Source of the DNA: Cyanobium sp. NS01
GTDB taxonomy: Bacteria > Cyanobacteriota > Cyanobacteriia > PCC-6307 > Cyanobiaceae
Direction of reading: 5' to 3'
Assembly: GCF_014280235.1 (NCBI RefSeq)
Contig: NZ_CP047940.1
Coordinates: 2,356,001-2,420,000, forward strand
Length of the DNA stretch: 64,000 nt
The notes beneath the pieces are model-generated. The model saw only the letters and a program-made list of their open reading frames with translations. It did no database searches and had not been told where the DNA came from. This document shows, in pieces, positions 1 to 10,244 of the stretch; the stretch's first letter is position 1, and each line of letters begins with the position of its first letter. The position numbers were made by a program, and so were the translations under genes.

Positions 1-396
1 CGCCTGGGCCCGGGGCACTACCGCTATGCCGTGAGTCGGCTTGAGGTGTTCCAGCTCAAGGTTCAGCCGGTGGTGGACCTGCGCACCCAGCTCCAGCCCG
101 GGCGGCTGGAGCTGGTGGCCAGCGACTGCCAGCTGGAGGGCCTCGGCCTGGTGGAGGACTTCCAGCTCAGGCTGGGCTCCTGGCTGGAGGCGGGTGACGA
201 GGGGCTCGAGGGCGAGGCCAACCTGGCCGTGAGCGTGGGCCAGCCCCAGCTGCTGCGGCTGATTCCCCACAAGGTGCTGGAGGCCACGGGGCGCTCGATC
301 CTCGCCAGCATCCTGCTGGGTATCAAGGCCCGGGTGGGCCAGCAGCTGGTGGCCGACTTCGAGAGCTGGTGCCTCGAGCATCAGCGGCTGCCCTGA
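1..396 (+). CDS. DUF1997 family protein, 3' part
   Basis: The reading frame is open from the first base of the window to the TGA at 394-396, so the 5' part lies outside. The visible 131 residues contain strands typical of the cyanobacterial DUF1997 family (for example [12 protein letters not shown] and [19 protein letters not shown] near the C-terminus). From what I recall of picocyanobacterial genomes, a DUF1997 gene commonly sits beside rnhB, which supports the family call. Function is unknown. The gene ends tail-to-tail with rnhB and the two overlap by 16 bases. The start is not visible and the family assignment rests on remembered similarity and context. Confidence 0.6.
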   Translation, partial: RLGPGHYRYAVSRLEVFQLKVQPVVDLRTQLQPGRLELVASDCQLEGLGLVEDFQLRLGSWLEAGDEGLEGEANLAVSVGQPQLLRLIPHKVLEATGRSILASILLGIKARVGQQLVADFESWCLEHQRLP

Positions 397-1013
397 GGCC
401 CGGCAGCCTGGCCTGGCCAGAGCTTGCGCAGGAAGCTGGTGCGGTGCAGGGGCGTGGGCCCCAGCTGCAGCAGGGCGGCCCGATGCTGCGGCGTGCCGTA
501 GCCCACGTGGCGCTCCAGCCCGTAGCCCGGATAGGAGGCCGCCAGCTGGCGGATCAGCCCGTCGCGCGCCTGCTTGGCGAGCACGCTGGCCGCGGCGATC
601 GCTGGCTGGCGACTGTCACCCCGCACCAGGCAGACCTGCTCTCCCGGCCAGCCCCGCAGGGGCAGCACCCCATCCACCAGCACCAGGCCAGGCACCGCAG
701 GGAGCCGCTGCAGGGCCTGCAGCATGGCCGCCTCCGTGGCGTCACGAATGCCGTGCTGATCGATGCTGGCGGCCGAGGCCTGGCCCAGCCCCCAGGCCAG
801 CGCAAGGCTCTCGATCTGAGGCACCAGGATGGCGCGGCGCCTGGGGGAGAGCTTCTTGCTGTCGGTGAGGCCCTGGGTCAGCAGGGTGTCCGCTGCAGTG
901 GAGTCGAGCACCACGGCGGCGGCGAACACGGGGCCGAACAGGCAGCCCCGGCCCACTTCATCCACCCCGGCGCAACGGCCGGGGGGCCATCCCAGCCAGG
1001 GATCCTCGGCCAA
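381..1013 (-). CDS. rnhB: Ribonuclease HII
   Basis: This enzyme cleaves the RNA strand of RNA-DNA hybrids and removes single ribonucleotides from DNA. The 210-residue protein shows the RNase HII signature DEVGRG at residues 18-23 and DSKKLS at 51-56. The acidic metal ligands are D18, E19, D114 (VLVDG) and D133 (RGDSR). Length is normal for the family. It starts 5 bases after the rne stop, so rne and rnhB are very probably one transcript, as in other cyanobacteria. The ATG at 1013 gives a short N-terminal extension of about 10 residues before the core fold. Confidence 0.95.
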   Translation of the reverse strand: MAEDPWLGWPPGRCAGVDEVGRGCLFGPVFAAAVVLDSTAADTLLTQGLTDSKKLSPRRRAILVPQIESLALAWGLGQASAASIDQHGIRDATEAAMLQALQRLPAVPGLVLVDGVLPLRGWPGEQVCLVRGDSRQPAIAAASVLAKQARDGLIRQLAASYPGYGLERHVGYGTPQHRAALLQLGPTPLHRTSFLRKLWPGQAAGPQGSR

Positions 1014-1018
1014 CGTGC

Positions 1019-3097
1019 CTAGACGGCAGCGGAGGAGCGGCGGCGGCGGCGGCGTGGTTCGCCCCCATCAGCAGCCGCTTCCGCCGTGGGCGTCAGCACG
1101 GCCGCAGCCTGGGGCGCCGCGGAGGCGTCAGCCGCTCTGCGGCGGCTGCGGCCACGGCTGGGAGCGGCCACCGGGGCGGTTGTGTCGGCTGGAGCTTCGC
1201 CGGCGGCGGCACTCGGAACCGACACGGTGAGCACGGTTTCCTCAGCCACCCCGGGCTCCGGCAGGGGGGTGATCTCCACGGGTGCGGGCACCGGAGCAGC
1301 CACAGGGGCCGCCGCCGTTGCCGTGCCTGCCTGGGCCGACTCCTCGGCTGAGCCCTGGCCGTCACGGCTGCCTCGGCCGCCCCGACCTCGCCGCCGCCGC
1401 GAGCCGCTGGCGGCCAGATCCTGGCGGGCCGCCTCCAGCACGGTGTTGGCATCTTCGCCGGGGCGCACCACCCGCACCACCGCTGCTTCAGCCGCTTCCG
1501 GGTTGTCCAGCAGCAGGGCTGGATTCAGGCCCAGCCAACCGTACACCTCCTCCTGGTCTTCGCTCATGGACACCACCAGCACCTCCGGTTCCGGGCGCCG
1601 CTGGCTCGCTTCCGTGGCGGGCCTGGGGCTGTCAGAGGTGTTGTGAGCGGTGGCGTAGGCGGCGTCCTGGTCGAGCAACGGGGCCACAGGCACGAACACC
1701 GTGGCATCGGAGGGCTCGCCCTGGCCGCGGCCGCCACCACGGCCGCCGCGGCGCCGCCGGCTGCCATGGCCGTTGCCGTTCTCCGAGGGCGCGGCCGTGG
1801 TGGCTGTCTCGCCGCGGGCCGCCGGTGCCGCCGCCCGCACCAGTCCAGCGGCACTGGCCAGGGGCTGCAGGCTGTCCCGGCCGGGCAGCACAGCCACATG
1901 GCCCAGTCCGCCACAGCTGGGGCAGGCGCGGCCGAACAGCTCGTAGACGTTCTGGCCCTGGCGCTTGCGGGTGAGCTCCACCAGGCCCAGTTCCGTGAGC
2001 TGGGCGATCTGGGGACGGGCGGCGTCATCGCGGACCGCCTGGGTGAAGTGCTCCAGCACCTGCAGCTGATCGCGGCGCAACTCCATATCGATGAAGTCGA
2101 TCACCACCACACCGCCGATGTTGCGCAGCTTCAGCTGGCGGGCAATCTCGACGGCCGCTTCACAGTTGGTCCAGAGCACCGTTTCGCGGGCGTTGGCCGA
2201 ACGGGTGAACGAGCCCGAGTTCACGTCGATGACGGTGAGGGCCTCGGTGGGTTCGATGATCACGTAGCCGCCCGAGGGCAGGTCCACCCTGGGCTTGAGG
2301 GCGTCGTGGATGGCGGCGTTGACCCGGAAGGCATCCAGGATGTCGGTGGGAGCGGCATGGGCCTCCACCAGCACGTTGCCGTGATCAGAGCCGAGGAAGG
2401 CCCGGGCCCGGCCCACCCCCTCGCTGCTGTCAACCACCACCCGCAGCAGGTCGGGGCTGTAGAGGTCGCGCAGGATGCGATGGATGAAGTCTTCGTCGCG
2501 GTTGAGCAGCACCGGTGGGGTGGCGTCCTCGGCTGCCGTCTGGATGGCCTCCCACTGGCGCAGCAGCGACTCGAGGTCGTCGATCAGCAAGTCCTCGCTG
2601 ACCCCTTCGGCCTCCGTGCGGATCAGCAGGCCGGCCCCGGGGGGCTTGATCAGCACCCCCAGGGCTCTCAGCCGGTTGCGCTCGTTGTCGCCGTCGACGC
2701 GCCTGGAGATGCTCACCCCCTGGCCGTGGGGCTGGAGCACCAGGTAGCGGCCGGGCAGGGAGAGGTTGCCGGTGAGCCGGGGCCCCTTGTTACCGGTGGG
2801 CTCCTTCATCACCTGCACCAGCACCTTCTGGCGGGGCTCCAGCATCTCGGTGATGCCGTGGGCGCCTTTGCGGAGCTTCAGAGGGCCGAGGTCGGTGACA
2901 TGAATGAAGCCGTTCTTCTCGCTCTCGCCGATATTGACGAAGGCGGCATCGATGCCGGGAAGCACGTTTTCAATGGTGCCGAGGTAGACATCTCCGATCT
3001 GATAGCGGCCCTGAGCCACGATCAATTCATCAACACGTTCGTCGTTGAGCACCGCGGCGATGCGCAGTTGCTCGGCAATGACGATCTGCTGGGGCAT
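1019..3097 (-). CDS. rne: Ribonuclease E/G, cyanobacterial type
   Basis: This endoribonuclease governs mRNA decay and RNA processing. The chosen start is ATG 3097 ([10 protein letters not shown]), the usual cyanobacterial N-terminus; the frame is open further upstream but that extension is Pro/Arg-rich and has no family similarity. The 692-residue protein has an S1 domain at about 35-120. The DNase I-like catalytic core has D291 (IDVNSG) and D334 (IDFID), and the Zn-link cysteines are C392 and C395 (CPSCGG). The C-terminal half is a low-complexity noncatalytic tail. It ends in the Arg-rich nonapeptide RRRRRRSSA, which in cyanobacteria recruits polynucleotide phosphorylase. It is cotranscribed with rnhB downstream. 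A long untranslated leader precedes it, where autoregulatory cleavage is expected from work on other cyanobacteria. Confidence 0.96.
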   Translation of the reverse strand: MPQQIVIAEQLRIAAVLNDERVDELIVAQGRYQIGDVYLGTIENVLPGIDAAFVNIGESEKNGFIHVTDLGPLKLRKGAHGITEMLEPRQKVLVQVMKEPTGNKGPRLTGNLSLPGRYLVLQPHGQGVSISRRVDGDNERNRLRALGVLIKPPGAGLLIRTEAEGVSEDLLIDDLESLLRQWEAIQTAAEDATPPVLLNRDEDFIHRILRDLYSPDLLRVVVDSSEGVGRARAFLGSDHGNVLVEAHAAPTDILDAFRVNAAIHDALKPRVDLPSGGYVIIEPTEALTVIDVNSGSFTRSANARETVLWTNCEAAVEIARQLKLRNIGGVVVIDFIDMELRRDQLQVLEHFTQAVRDDAARPQIAQLTELGLVELTRKRQGQNVYELFGRACPSCGGLGHVAVLPGRDSLQPLASAAGLVRAAAPAARGETATTAAPSENGNGHGSRRRRGGRGGGRGQGEPSDATVFVPVAPLLDQDAAYATAHNTSDSPRPATEASQRRPEPEVLVVSMSEDQEEVYGWLGLNPALLLDNPEAAEAAVVRVVRPGEDANTVLEAARQDLAASGSRRRRGRGGRGSRDGQGSAEESAQAGTATAAAPVAAPVPAPVEITPLPEPGVAEETVLTVSVPSAAAGEAPADTTAPVAAPSRGRSRRRAADASAAPQAAAVLTPTAEAAADGGEPRRRRRRSSAAV

Positions 3098-3512
3098 GGG
3101 GAATGGGGTGGACCCGATCGGGGTCCTGCCAGGGGATGAGGCAGGCCTGCAGGCCGATGACAGACCTGCGGACCAGAGGGCTGAACGAAATGCGGGAGGG
3201 CAGGGCCAGGCCCTGCCTTGGCCGCCATGGAGCGGGAATGGCGCGAAGCTGCGCAATGCTGCTGGAAGATCTCCATGCCCCTTGGGCACGGCTGCTTTCA
3301 ATGGGTTGAAAACATGAAAGCGGGGGGCGAAATCCAGGGACTGAACCCCGGAGCAGGACAGGCCAACGGAGGTGCCTGCCGACTGCGGTCTGCGCTGAAA
3401 AAGCTCTGGGTGCTGCGGAATCGCGGCGAAAGCTTACAGGCAAACGGCCTGTCGCCTTGGCTGCAAATTAGCATGGTGGCCTGGCCGCTTTTGCGTCGGT
3501 CTGGCGCCGCGT
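3098..3512 (-). promoter_or_regulatory. rne upstream/leader region
   Basis: This 415-base stretch lies between the stop of the upstream radical SAM gene and the rne start codon. I see no convincing protein: frames through it give only Pro/Arg/Ala-rich products. A TAATTT hexamer on the minus strand near 3468-3473 could be a -10 element, which would give a leader of roughly 360 nucleotides. Long rne leaders that are cleaved by RNase E itself are known in bacteria, including cyanobacteria. No specific cleavage site can be read here, so the assignment is by position. Confidence 0.4.
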
Positions 3513-6188
3513 TCAGGCGGTAGGGCCGCGCAGCGTCAGGGCCGTGCGCTCCATGCTGCCGCAGGCCAGGGGTAGCCCCAGCTGTTCTGCCATCCAGTGG
3601 GCCAGCTGGTCCGGCCGCAGGCTGCGGCCGCTGGAATCGATGGCGGCCTCGAGCGCGAACCAGGCCGAGCCTGAGCCGGCAGCAGCTGCGGGCTGGGGGG
3701 AGAGCCAGCGGAGATCCCGCAGCACTGGGCGGCAGTCACGGCTGCGGGGCCGGCCTTTCTTGTCGGTGTCGTGCCACGGCAGGGTGTCGGCGTCCAGCAG
3801 CGCGGCCATCGCCTGCTGCCAGCGCTCCGGGCCGGGCAGCGCCACCCCCGCCGGCGGCCGCAGCTCCAGCCGCCAGTGGGAGGCCTCCAGCTCCTGGGAG
3901 AGGCTGGGGCCGAAGCTGGGCACCTCGGCCACCGAGAGCAGCTGCAACGTGCCCGGCAACTGCTGCTGCAGCCGCAGCCGCGCTTCAGCGGGATCCAGCC
4001 GCTCGGTGAACTCGAGGTCGAGCCATTCGCCCAGGCCCGCCACCCCAAGCGGCAGCGCCAGGGCCAGCTGCAGCCGTGGCAGCGGGTGGAAGCCCCCGCT
4101 GAAGCTCACCGGCAGGCCGCTGCGGCGCAGGGCCCGCTCCAGCAGCCGCAGGGTGTCGAGGTGGCTGATCAGAGCGAGGCTGCCGGTCTTGGCGAAGCCG
4201 AAGCGCAGCCGCTGCACCCGCTCGGAGGCGGGGGCCCGCGGCGGCAGCTGGGGTGGCACCGGAGGCGCCGGGATCACCACGTTGTGGCCCAGCTCCGGAC
4301 CGCACACCCCGCAGCTGCTGCAGCCCTCGAAGGAGCAGTCCGGCACCACGGTGGCGGCCAGGGCCCGCTGCAGGTCTTCGGCGAGCCAACGCTTGTCGAC
4401 GCCGGTGTCGATGTGATCCCAGGGCAGGCTCTGGCGGCAGAAGGCATCGAGATCATCGGGGCTGAGGGCCTCGGCGGCGCTCCAGGCCCCCATCTCCAGG
4501 GCGCGGTAACGGCCCCCCAGGCCCGCCGCCTCGATCGCAGCGGTCCAGGCGGCATGGCTGCGCTCCGCCGACTCAAACCAGGCGTCCAGGCCGGCGCCGG
4601 CCCGCCAGGCCGCCTCGATCACCGGCGCCAGGCGCCGATCGCCCCGGCCCACGAAGTCTTCGACGGCGGAGAGGCGCAGGTCAGTGGTGTTGGTCTTGAC
4701 GCCGCGCAGCTGGCGCAGGGCCTGGCGCACCAGCACCTGGCGACGCCGCAGCTCCTCGCCGCTGACACTGTGCCACTGGAACGGGGTATGGGGCTTGGGC
4801 GTGAAGGTGCTGATCGTGAGATTCAGCTCCAGGCGGCCCAGATCGCGGCACTGCTCCTGCAGAGCGCGGCAGGTGTCGGCGATGCCGAGCACATCCGCAT
4901 CGCTCTCGCCAGGCAGGCCGATCATGAAGTAGAGCTTCACCTTGCGGTAGCCGTTCTGCATGGCCGTGCGCAGGCCGCGCAGCAGCTCGGCGTCGGTGAG
5001 GCCCTTGTTGACGATGTCGCGCAGGCGCTGGCTGCCGGCCTCCGGGGCAAAGGTGAGCCCCGCCCTGCGGGTGCCACCGAGGATGTGGGCGATGTCGTCG
5101 TCGAAGCGATCCACCCGCTGGCTGGGCAGGGTGAGGCTCACGTTCTGCTCAGCCAGGCGGTTGCGCAGTTCCACCCCCACCGCCGGCAGGGCCAGGTAGT
5201 CGGAGCAGCTGAGCGAGAGCAGGGAGAAATCGCTGTAGCCGGTGCGGCGCATCCCCTCCTCCACCGCCTCGATCACCGCCTCGGGCTCCACGTCCCGGGC
5301 CGGGCGCGTGAGCATGCCGGGCTGACAGAAACGGCAGCCGCGGGTGCAGCCCCGGCGGATCTCCACCGTGAGGCGGTCGTGAACGGTTTCGATGTGGGGC
5401 ACCAGCCCCATGGCGTAGTGGGGCATGGGCGTGGCGGTGCGCCGCTGGATCCGCGGTGGCAGCCCGGGCTCCAGCGGCACGATCGCCACCCCATCGGGGC
5501 CCGGGCCGTAGAGGGCGGGCACGTACACGCCCGGCACCTGGGCCAGATCCCGCAGGGTGTCGCGGCGGCTGAGGCCGGCCGCCTTGGCCTCGGCCACCAC
5601 CAGGCCGATCTCCGGCAGCAGCTCCTCGCCATCGCCCAGGGCAATGAAATCGAAGAAGGCGGCGAAGGGTTCGGGGTTGCTGGTGGCCGTGGGCCCACCG
5701 GCGAAGATCAGCGGCGGCGCCTCCGGGTGGCCCAGGGGCAGATCGCCGCGCTGGTCGGCGCGCAGGGGCAAGCGGGCCAGGTCCAGCATCTCGAGGATGT
5801 TGGTGCCCCCGAGCTCGTAGCTGAGGCTGAAACCGAGGATGTCGAAGGCTGGCAGGGGGCGGCGGCTCTCCACCGCGAAGAGAGCCTGCTGGCGCTGGCG
5901 CAGCCGCTCGGCCAGGTCGGGCGCCGGCAGGTAGGCGCGGTCGCAGAGCTGGCCGGGAACGGCGTTGAGCAGGGAATAGAGAATGATGTGGCCCAGGTTG
6001 CTGGCCCCCACCTCGTAGACCTCGGGGTAGGTGAGGGCCCAGCGCACGGCGGCCGCCTGCCAGTCGCGGGGCTCCACGCCGAGCTCGTTGCCGAGGTAAC
6101 GGGCCGGCTTGCTGATCGAGAGGTCGATCAGGGCGTCGAAGTCGATCGGCTCGGTCGCCGCGGCCACGACAGTCGAGGAGGCAGTCAT
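3513..6188 (-). CDS. TIGR03960-type radical SAM protein with C-terminal DUF2344
   Basis: The 891-residue protein begins at ATG 6188 ([10 protein letters not shown]); an upstream in-frame ATG at 6245 would intrude into dapL and adds an unlikely Arg-rich leader. The first 250 residues match the B12-binding-like N-terminus of the TIGR03960 family. The radical SAM cluster is C281, C285 and C288 (CTRGCRFC). A second Cys-rich stretch ([13 protein letters not shown]) lies about two thirds along. The last 230 residues ([20 protein letters not shown] onward) are the DUF2344/TIGR03936 domain. The reaction is unknown. In many bacteria this family is encoded next to RNase E/G, as here, which hints at a role in RNA or ribosome modification. 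Confidence 0.88.
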   Translation of the reverse strand: MTASSTVVAAATEPIDFDALIDLSISKPARYLGNELGVEPRDWQAAAVRWALTYPEVYEVGASNLGHIILYSLLNAVPGQLCDRAYLPAPDLAERLRQRQQALFAVESRRPLPAFDILGFSLSYELGGTNILEMLDLARLPLRADQRGDLPLGHPEAPPLIFAGGPTATSNPEPFAAFFDFIALGDGEELLPEIGLVVAEAKAAGLSRRDTLRDLAQVPGVYVPALYGPGPDGVAIVPLEPGLPPRIQRRTATPMPHYAMGLVPHIETVHDRLTVEIRRGCTRGCRFCQPGMLTRPARDVEPEAVIEAVEEGMRRTGYSDFSLLSLSCSDYLALPAVGVELRNRLAEQNVSLTLPSQRVDRFDDDIAHILGGTRRAGLTFAPEAGSQRLRDIVNKGLTDAELLRGLRTAMQNGYRKVKLYFMIGLPGESDADVLGIADTCRALQEQCRDLGRLELNLTISTFTPKPHTPFQWHSVSGEELRRRQVLVRQALRQLRGVKTNTTDLRLSAVEDFVGRGDRRLAPVIEAAWRAGAGLDAWFESAERSHAAWTAAIEAAGLGGRYRALEMGAWSAAEALSPDDLDAFCRQSLPWDHIDTGVDKRWLAEDLQRALAATVVPDCSFEGCSSCGVCGPELGHNVVIPAPPVPPQLPPRAPASERVQRLRFGFAKTGSLALISHLDTLRLLERALRRSGLPVSFSGGFHPLPRLQLALALPLGVAGLGEWLDLEFTERLDPAEARLRLQQQLPGTLQLLSVAEVPSFGPSLSQELEASHWRLELRPPAGVALPGPERWQQAMAALLDADTLPWHDTDKKGRPRSRDCRPVLRDLRWLSPQPAAAAGSGSAWFALEAAIDSSGRSLRPDQLAHWMAEQLGLPLACGSMERTALTLRGPTA

Positions 6189-6286
6189 GGTGGCGCGGGC
6201 AGGCCTGGCCCGATGGTATGCAGCCCGGGACCACGCGACAGCCACCTGGCGTAGCAGGATGCCGCCTGGAGTTCGGCAGCAACCCT

Positions 6287-7513
6287 GTGGTGCAGGTCAA
6301 CGGCAACTACCTCAAGCTCAAGGCGGGGTACCTGTTTCCAGAGATCGCCCGGAGGGTGAAGGCCTTCGGCGAAGCCCATCCCGATGCCGCCCTGATCCGC
6401 CTCGGCATCGGTGATGTGACCGAACCGCTGCCGCAGGCCTGCCGCAACGCCATGAAGGCGGCGATCGATGCCATGGGCACCGCCGAGGGCTTCCATGGCT
6501 ATGGCCCGGAACAGGGCTATGGCTGGCTGCGCGAGGCGATCGCCCGCCACGACTTCCAGGCCCGCGGCTGCCAGGTGAGTGCCGAGGAGATCTTCGTCTC
6601 CGACGGCTCCAAGTGCGACAGCAGCAACATCCTCGACATCCTCGGACCGGACAACCGCATCGCCGTGACCGATCCGGTGTACCCGGTGTATGTGGACAGC
6701 AACGTGATGGCGGGCCGCACCGGTGAAGCCGATGCCGGTGGACGCTACGGCGGCCTCACCTACCTGCCGATCAGCGCCGAGAACAGCTTCACGGCCCAGA
6801 TCCCCGCAGAACCGGTGGATCTGATCTATCTCTGCTTCCCCAACAACCCCACCGGCGCGGTGGCCAGCCGCCAGCAGCTGCAGGCCTGGGTGGACTATGC
6901 CCGCGCCCACGGCGCCCTGATCCTGTTCGACGCCGCCTACGAGGCCTTCATCCAGGATCCGGAGCTGCCCCATTCGATCTACGAGATCGAGGGGGCCCGC
7001 GAGTGCGCGATCGAGTTCCGCTCCTTCTCCAAGAACGCCGGCTTCACCGGCACCCGCTGTGCCTTCACGGTGGTGCCCCGTGGGCTGAGGGGCCAGGCGG
7101 CCAATGGCGAAGCGGTGGAGCTGTGGGGCCTGTGGAACCGGCGCCAGAGCACCAAGTTCAACGGCGTCAGCTACATCGTGCAGCGCGGGGCCGAGGCGGT
7201 GTATTCCGCCGAGGGGCAGGCCCAGGTGAAGGCACTGGTGGCCTTCTACATGGAAAACGCCGCGATCATCCGGCGCGAGCTGACGGCAGCCGGACTGCAG
7301 GTGTTCGGCGGCGAGCAGGCGCCCTATGTATGGCTCAAAACGCCCGCCGGACTCGACTCGTGGGGCTTCTTCGACAAGCTGCTGAGCCAGGCCCACGTGG
7401 TGGGCACCCCCGGCAGCGGTTTCGGCGCCGCCGGAGAGGGCTATTTCCGCCTCTCTGCCTTCAACAGCCGCGCCAATGTGGATGAGGCCATGCAGCGGAT
7501 CCACAGCCTGTGA
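6287..7513 (+). CDS. dapL: LL-diaminopimelate aminotransferase
   Basis: DapL converts tetrahydrodipicolinate directly to LL-diaminopimelate in lysine and peptidoglycan synthesis, the route used by cyanobacteria and plants. The GTG at 6287 yields [20 protein letters not shown], the standard N-terminus of the family. An upstream in-frame ATG at 6218 would add 23 unlikely residues and is not preferred. The PLP-binding lysine is in [12 protein letters not shown], and the cofactor and substrate motifs [11 protein letters not shown] and [11 protein letters not shown] are present. At 408 residues it is full length. It is divergent from the radical SAM gene, with 98 bases between them for both promoters, and clpS follows 41 bases downstream. 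Confidence 0.95.
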   Translation: MVQVNGNYLKLKAGYLFPEIARRVKAFGEAHPDAALIRLGIGDVTEPLPQACRNAMKAAIDAMGTAEGFHGYGPEQGYGWLREAIARHDFQARGCQVSAEEIFVSDGSKCDSSNILDILGPDNRIAVTDPVYPVYVDSNVMAGRTGEADAGGRYGGLTYLPISAENSFTAQIPAEPVDLIYLCFPNNPTGAVASRQQLQAWVDYARAHGALILFDAAYEAFIQDPELPHSIYEIEGARECAIEFRSFSKNAGFTGTRCAFTVVPRGLRGQAANGEAVELWGLWNRRQSTKFNGVSYIVQRGAEAVYSAEGQAQVKALVAFYMENAAIIRRELTAAGLQVFGGEQAPYVWLKTPAGLDSWGFFDKLLSQAHVVGTPGSGFGAAGEGYFRLSAFNSRANVDEAMQRIHSL

Positions 7514-7554
7514 TCCCGTCCTTAAATAGAGCAGTCGTGACCCAGGAGGCAGCC

Positions 7555-7878
7555 ATGCGAACCACAGCCACGGCGGCCCCGGGCCGCGAGAGCGGCGGTG
7601 CCGCGGTGATGGAGAAGGCACCGCAGCGGGTGCGCAAACCCTCGCCCCGCTACAAGGTGCTGCTCCACAACGACCCCGTCAACGCGATGGACTACGTGGT
7701 CACCACCCTGCGCCAGGTGGTGCCCTCGCTCAGTGAGCAGGATGCGATCGCGGTGATGCTGGAGGCCCACAACACCGGCGTGGGCCTGGTGATCGTGTGC
7801 GATCTGGAGCCGGCGGAGTTCTACTGCGAAACCCTCAAAGGCAAGGGGCTCACCAGCAGCCTCGAACCGGAAACCTGA
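7555..7878 (+). CDS. clpS: ATP-dependent Clp protease adaptor ClpS
   Basis: ClpS delivers N-degron substrates to the ClpAP/ClpCP protease. ATG 7555 is preceded by a clear AGGAGG ribosome site at 7544-7549. The 107-residue protein has a flexible N-terminus of about 30 residues and then the ClpS core: YKVLLHNDPVNAMDYVV (with the Asn-Asp pair that binds the substrate alpha-amino group), the helix SLSEQDAIAVMLEAHNTG and the strand VIVCDLEPAEFYCETLKGKGL. It overlaps the next gene by one base (TGATG), so translation is probably coupled. Cyanobacteria often carry a second, divergent ClpS2; this one has the conserved ClpS1-like motifs. Confidence 0.95.
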   Translation: MRTTATAAPGRESGGAAVMEKAPQRVRKPSPRYKVLLHNDPVNAMDYVVTTLRQVVPSLSEQDAIAVMLEAHNTGVGLVIVCDLEPAEFYCETLKGKGLTSSLEPET

Positions 7879-8723
7879 TGGCGGCGCCAGGCCCAGCCGG
7901 GCCTGCACCCATGCTGCGCTGGTGGAGCACGGTGCTCTACGTGCCGGGGCTCTACATCACCGGCTTCCTGCTCTCCAGGCCCCTCGCCTGGGCGGCCCCA
8001 GCCTGGCGCCCCGACCAGGTGGACCTGGCCGGAGTGTCGCTCTCGTTTGCCCTGCTGCTGGCCACCCTGCCCTGGCGGCTGCGGACCGCCTGGGGAGCGA
8101 CGCAGCCCTGGAGGACCCTTGGTCTGGCCGTCAGCCCCGGCCAGGCGCTGGCCGGCATCGCCATGGGGCTGACCAAGGCCATCGCCCTGCTGCTCCTGGT
8201 GAGCCTGGCGCTGCTGTTCAGCCAGCAGGCCCGCTGGCAGGGGGCAACGGATGCTGGCCTGCTCGCCAATGCTCTGCTGCTGGCCTGCGGGGTGGGTCTG
8301 GCCGAGGAGCTGCTGTTTCGCGGCTGGCTCTGGGGGGAGCTGCGGCTGCGGCTGAACGGTCAGCGGGCGCTGCTGGCGCAGGCCCTGGTGTTCGGCCTGG
8401 TGCACCCCTGGTACCGGGAACCCGGCCTGCTGGCCCTCAGCCTGCTGGGCGCCCTCACCCTGCTGGGGGTGGTGCTGGCCAGGGAGCGGGAGCTGGGCAA
8501 GGGCGCGCTGTGGGGGCCGGCGGCGCTGCACGGCGGCCTGGTGGGCGGCTGGTTCCTGCTGCAGAACGGGCTGCTGACGGTGTCTGCCCAGGCGCCGGGC
8601 TGGTGGGCCGGGCCCAGCGGAATGACCTCAGGCACCAATCCCCTGGGGGGCGCGATCGGCTGGCTGGGGCTGCTGGGGCTGCTGCTCTACCAGCAACGGC
8701 GTGGCCACAGCCTGGGTCGCTGA
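7878..8723 (+). CDS. CPBP family intramembrane metalloprotease
   Basis: This is a 281-residue integral membrane protein with about seven hydrophobic segments. It carries the CPBP (Abi/Rce1-like) signature: AEELLFRGWLWGE in the middle, with the paired glutamates and Arg; a FGLVHP motif; and a conserved His in ALHGG near the C-terminus. These supply the predicted metal or catalytic site. The substrate is unknown; relatives act in prenyl-protein processing or bacteriocin self-immunity. The start ATG shares its A with the clpS stop. It is the last plus-strand gene before the minus-strand peptide cassette. CPBP proteins sometimes protect producers from their own bacteriocins, but the tight coupling to clpS suggests it belongs to the clpS unit. 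Confidence 0.88.
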   Translation: MAAPGPAGPAPMLRWWSTVLYVPGLYITGFLLSRPLAWAAPAWRPDQVDLAGVSLSFALLLATLPWRLRTAWGATQPWRTLGLAVSPGQALAGIAMGLTKAIALLLLVSLALLFSQQARWQGATDAGLLANALLLACGVGLAEELLFRGWLWGELRLRLNGQRALLAQALVFGLVHPWYREPGLLALSLLGALTLLGVVLARERELGKGALWGPAALHGGLVGGWFLLQNGLLTVSAQAPGWWAGPSGMTSGTNPLGGAIGWLGLLGLLLYQQRRGHSLGR

Positions 8724-8784
8724 GCTCAGGCCTGGTGTCATGAAGCCCTCGGCGGTGGGGCCTGCCGCACCGCCCGGAAGCGTC

Positions 8785-10209
8785 TCATGGCTTGGCCACG
8801 GGTTGATCGCCATGCCGCGGGAAGGTGATCGTGAATGTTGTGCCCACACCAGGCTCGCTGGCCACTGAGATCTGGCCGTGATGGCGGAGAACAATTTCCT
8901 GGGCGATGGCCAGGCCCAGGCCGGTGCCACCCAGGGCCCGGGAACGGGACTTTTCGACGCGGTAAAAGCGCTCAAACAAGTGGGGCAGGTGCTCTGGCGG
9001 GATGCCGATGCCCGTATCCCGAAGGATGACCTGGACGCCGGCCTCAGTGGCGCGTGCCTGCAAGCTGACTTCACCAGCAGCCGGAGTGTGCTTCACAGCA
9101 TTATCCAGGAGGTTCAGAAACAAGCGGATTAAATGGTCAGGGAATCCCTGGATCTGAAGTGCAGGGGCAAGGTCTGTGGTCAGCTGTAGCTGGCGCAGAT
9201 CAGCCAGGGGCTGAATCTGGGCAGCCGATTCAGCCAATAGGGTTCCCAAGTCAACCGGTTCCATCGGTCCACCGATGTGATTCTGCTCGAGGCGAGAAAG
9301 CAGCAGCAGATCATTGCTGAGCCGGATCAAGCGGTCCACTTCCTGGCCAATCGCCTTGAGCGTCTCCTCATAGGTTTCTACTGTGCGGAGCTGGCTCAGG
9401 GTGACCTGCAACCGCCCCTTCATGGCCGTCAGGGGGGTGCGGAGCTCATGGGATGCATCTGCCGTGAAACGCCTCTCGTGCTCAAAGGTGGCCTGGATGG
9501 AATCCAGCATGCCGTCAAAGAGTGTGGCCAGCCGCGCCAGTTCATCATCCGCACTGCTCTTGTAGTGGATGCGCTGGGCGAGATCACCACTCACCCGAAT
9601 ACGCTGAATCGTTCTAGTGATCTGGGCAATGGGCTGCAGGGCACGGTTGGCGAGAAACAGACCGCCAAGGGCAATCATGCCAAGCAGGATGGGCAGCTTG
9701 AGGAGATTGCGCTGAAACACCCTGGCCAAGGTGGCGTCCATGGGCCTGAGAGATTGAGCCACCTTCAGCCAGCCTGAGGGTTCACCCTCCTTGCTCAGAA
9801 GTTCCTTTGTATAGATTCGCCAGCGCCCACTGGGCTTGGCCAGGGTGTTATACCCAGGCTTGAGGTTGGATGTGTTGAGGGATGAGAGCGAATCTCCAAA
9901 CTGCTCTTTCACCGAACCATCCAGACTGATCAGATAGATCTCTACGCCTGCATCATTAAGCAGGGAAGCCAACAGCGGCGCATCCCGGCGAGGATCAAAC
10001 ACCAGGGCATCAACCTCATCATCGAGGTTTTTGCGTGCCTGAATCGCACTGACTTCCAGTGAACGGTCAATCTGGGCAAGCAGAGTCTGGCGAAACTCAA
10101 GATAAGTGTACCCATCCGAAACGAGCATCGAAATACCGGCCAGCAGGCTGTACCAGACCACCAGCCTCAGGCGCAGACTCTGCCGGGGCTTTCGCGGCTT
10201 CATCAGCAT
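8785..10209 (-). CDS. Sensor histidine kinase of the peptide cassette
   Basis: The 474-residue membrane kinase has a first transmembrane helix at about 14-34 and an extracytoplasmic sensor loop at about 35-168. A second helix (170-188) is followed by a HAMP linker (ALQPIAQITRTIQRI). The HisKA domain has phospho-acceptor H254 in FTADASHELRTPL. The catalytic domain has the N box NLLDNAVKHTP, G1 DTGIGIP, F box LFERFYR and G2 GGTGLGLAI. All catalytic motifs are intact. The gene lies 35 bases downstream of the OmpR-type regulator and is surely its partner. Resemblance is to RppB/NrsS-like kinases, but the ligand cannot be read. Base composition looks lower in G+C than the flanking housekeeping genes. 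Confidence 0.92.
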   Translation of the reverse strand: MLMKPRKPRQSLRLRLVVWYSLLAGISMLVSDGYTYLEFRQTLLAQIDRSLEVSAIQARKNLDDEVDALVFDPRRDAPLLASLLNDAGVEIYLISLDGSVKEQFGDSLSSLNTSNLKPGYNTLAKPSGRWRIYTKELLSKEGEPSGWLKVAQSLRPMDATLARVFQRNLLKLPILLGMIALGGLFLANRALQPIAQITRTIQRIRVSGDLAQRIHYKSSADDELARLATLFDGMLDSIQATFEHERRFTADASHELRTPLTAMKGRLQVTLSQLRTVETYEETLKAIGQEVDRLIRLSNDLLLLSRLEQNHIGGPMEPVDLGTLLAESAAQIQPLADLRQLQLTTDLAPALQIQGFPDHLIRLFLNLLDNAVKHTPAAGEVSLQARATEAGVQVILRDTGIGIPPEHLPHLFERFYRVEKSRSRALGGTGLGLAIAQEIVLRHHGQISVASEPGVGTTFTITFPRHGDQPVAKP

Positions 10210-10244
10210 CTAGGCATGGAAGAAAAAGGCATCAGAGGGCAAAC

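Noticed and set aside
1643..3139. Long plus-strand frame opposite rne (498 residues)
   Set aside because: It is antisense to a well-conserved gene and has His/Gln/Val-rich composition typical of the complement of GC-rich coding DNA.
3098..3301. N-terminal 68-residue extension of RNase E
   Set aside because: The extension is Pro/Arg/Ser-rich and unlike any RNase [11 protein letters not shown] at 3097 is the family start.
7878..8723. CPBP protease as immunity or processing protein of the peptide cassette
   Set aside because: It is on the opposite strand and translationally coupled to clpS, so it more likely belongs to that unit; kept only as a possibility.
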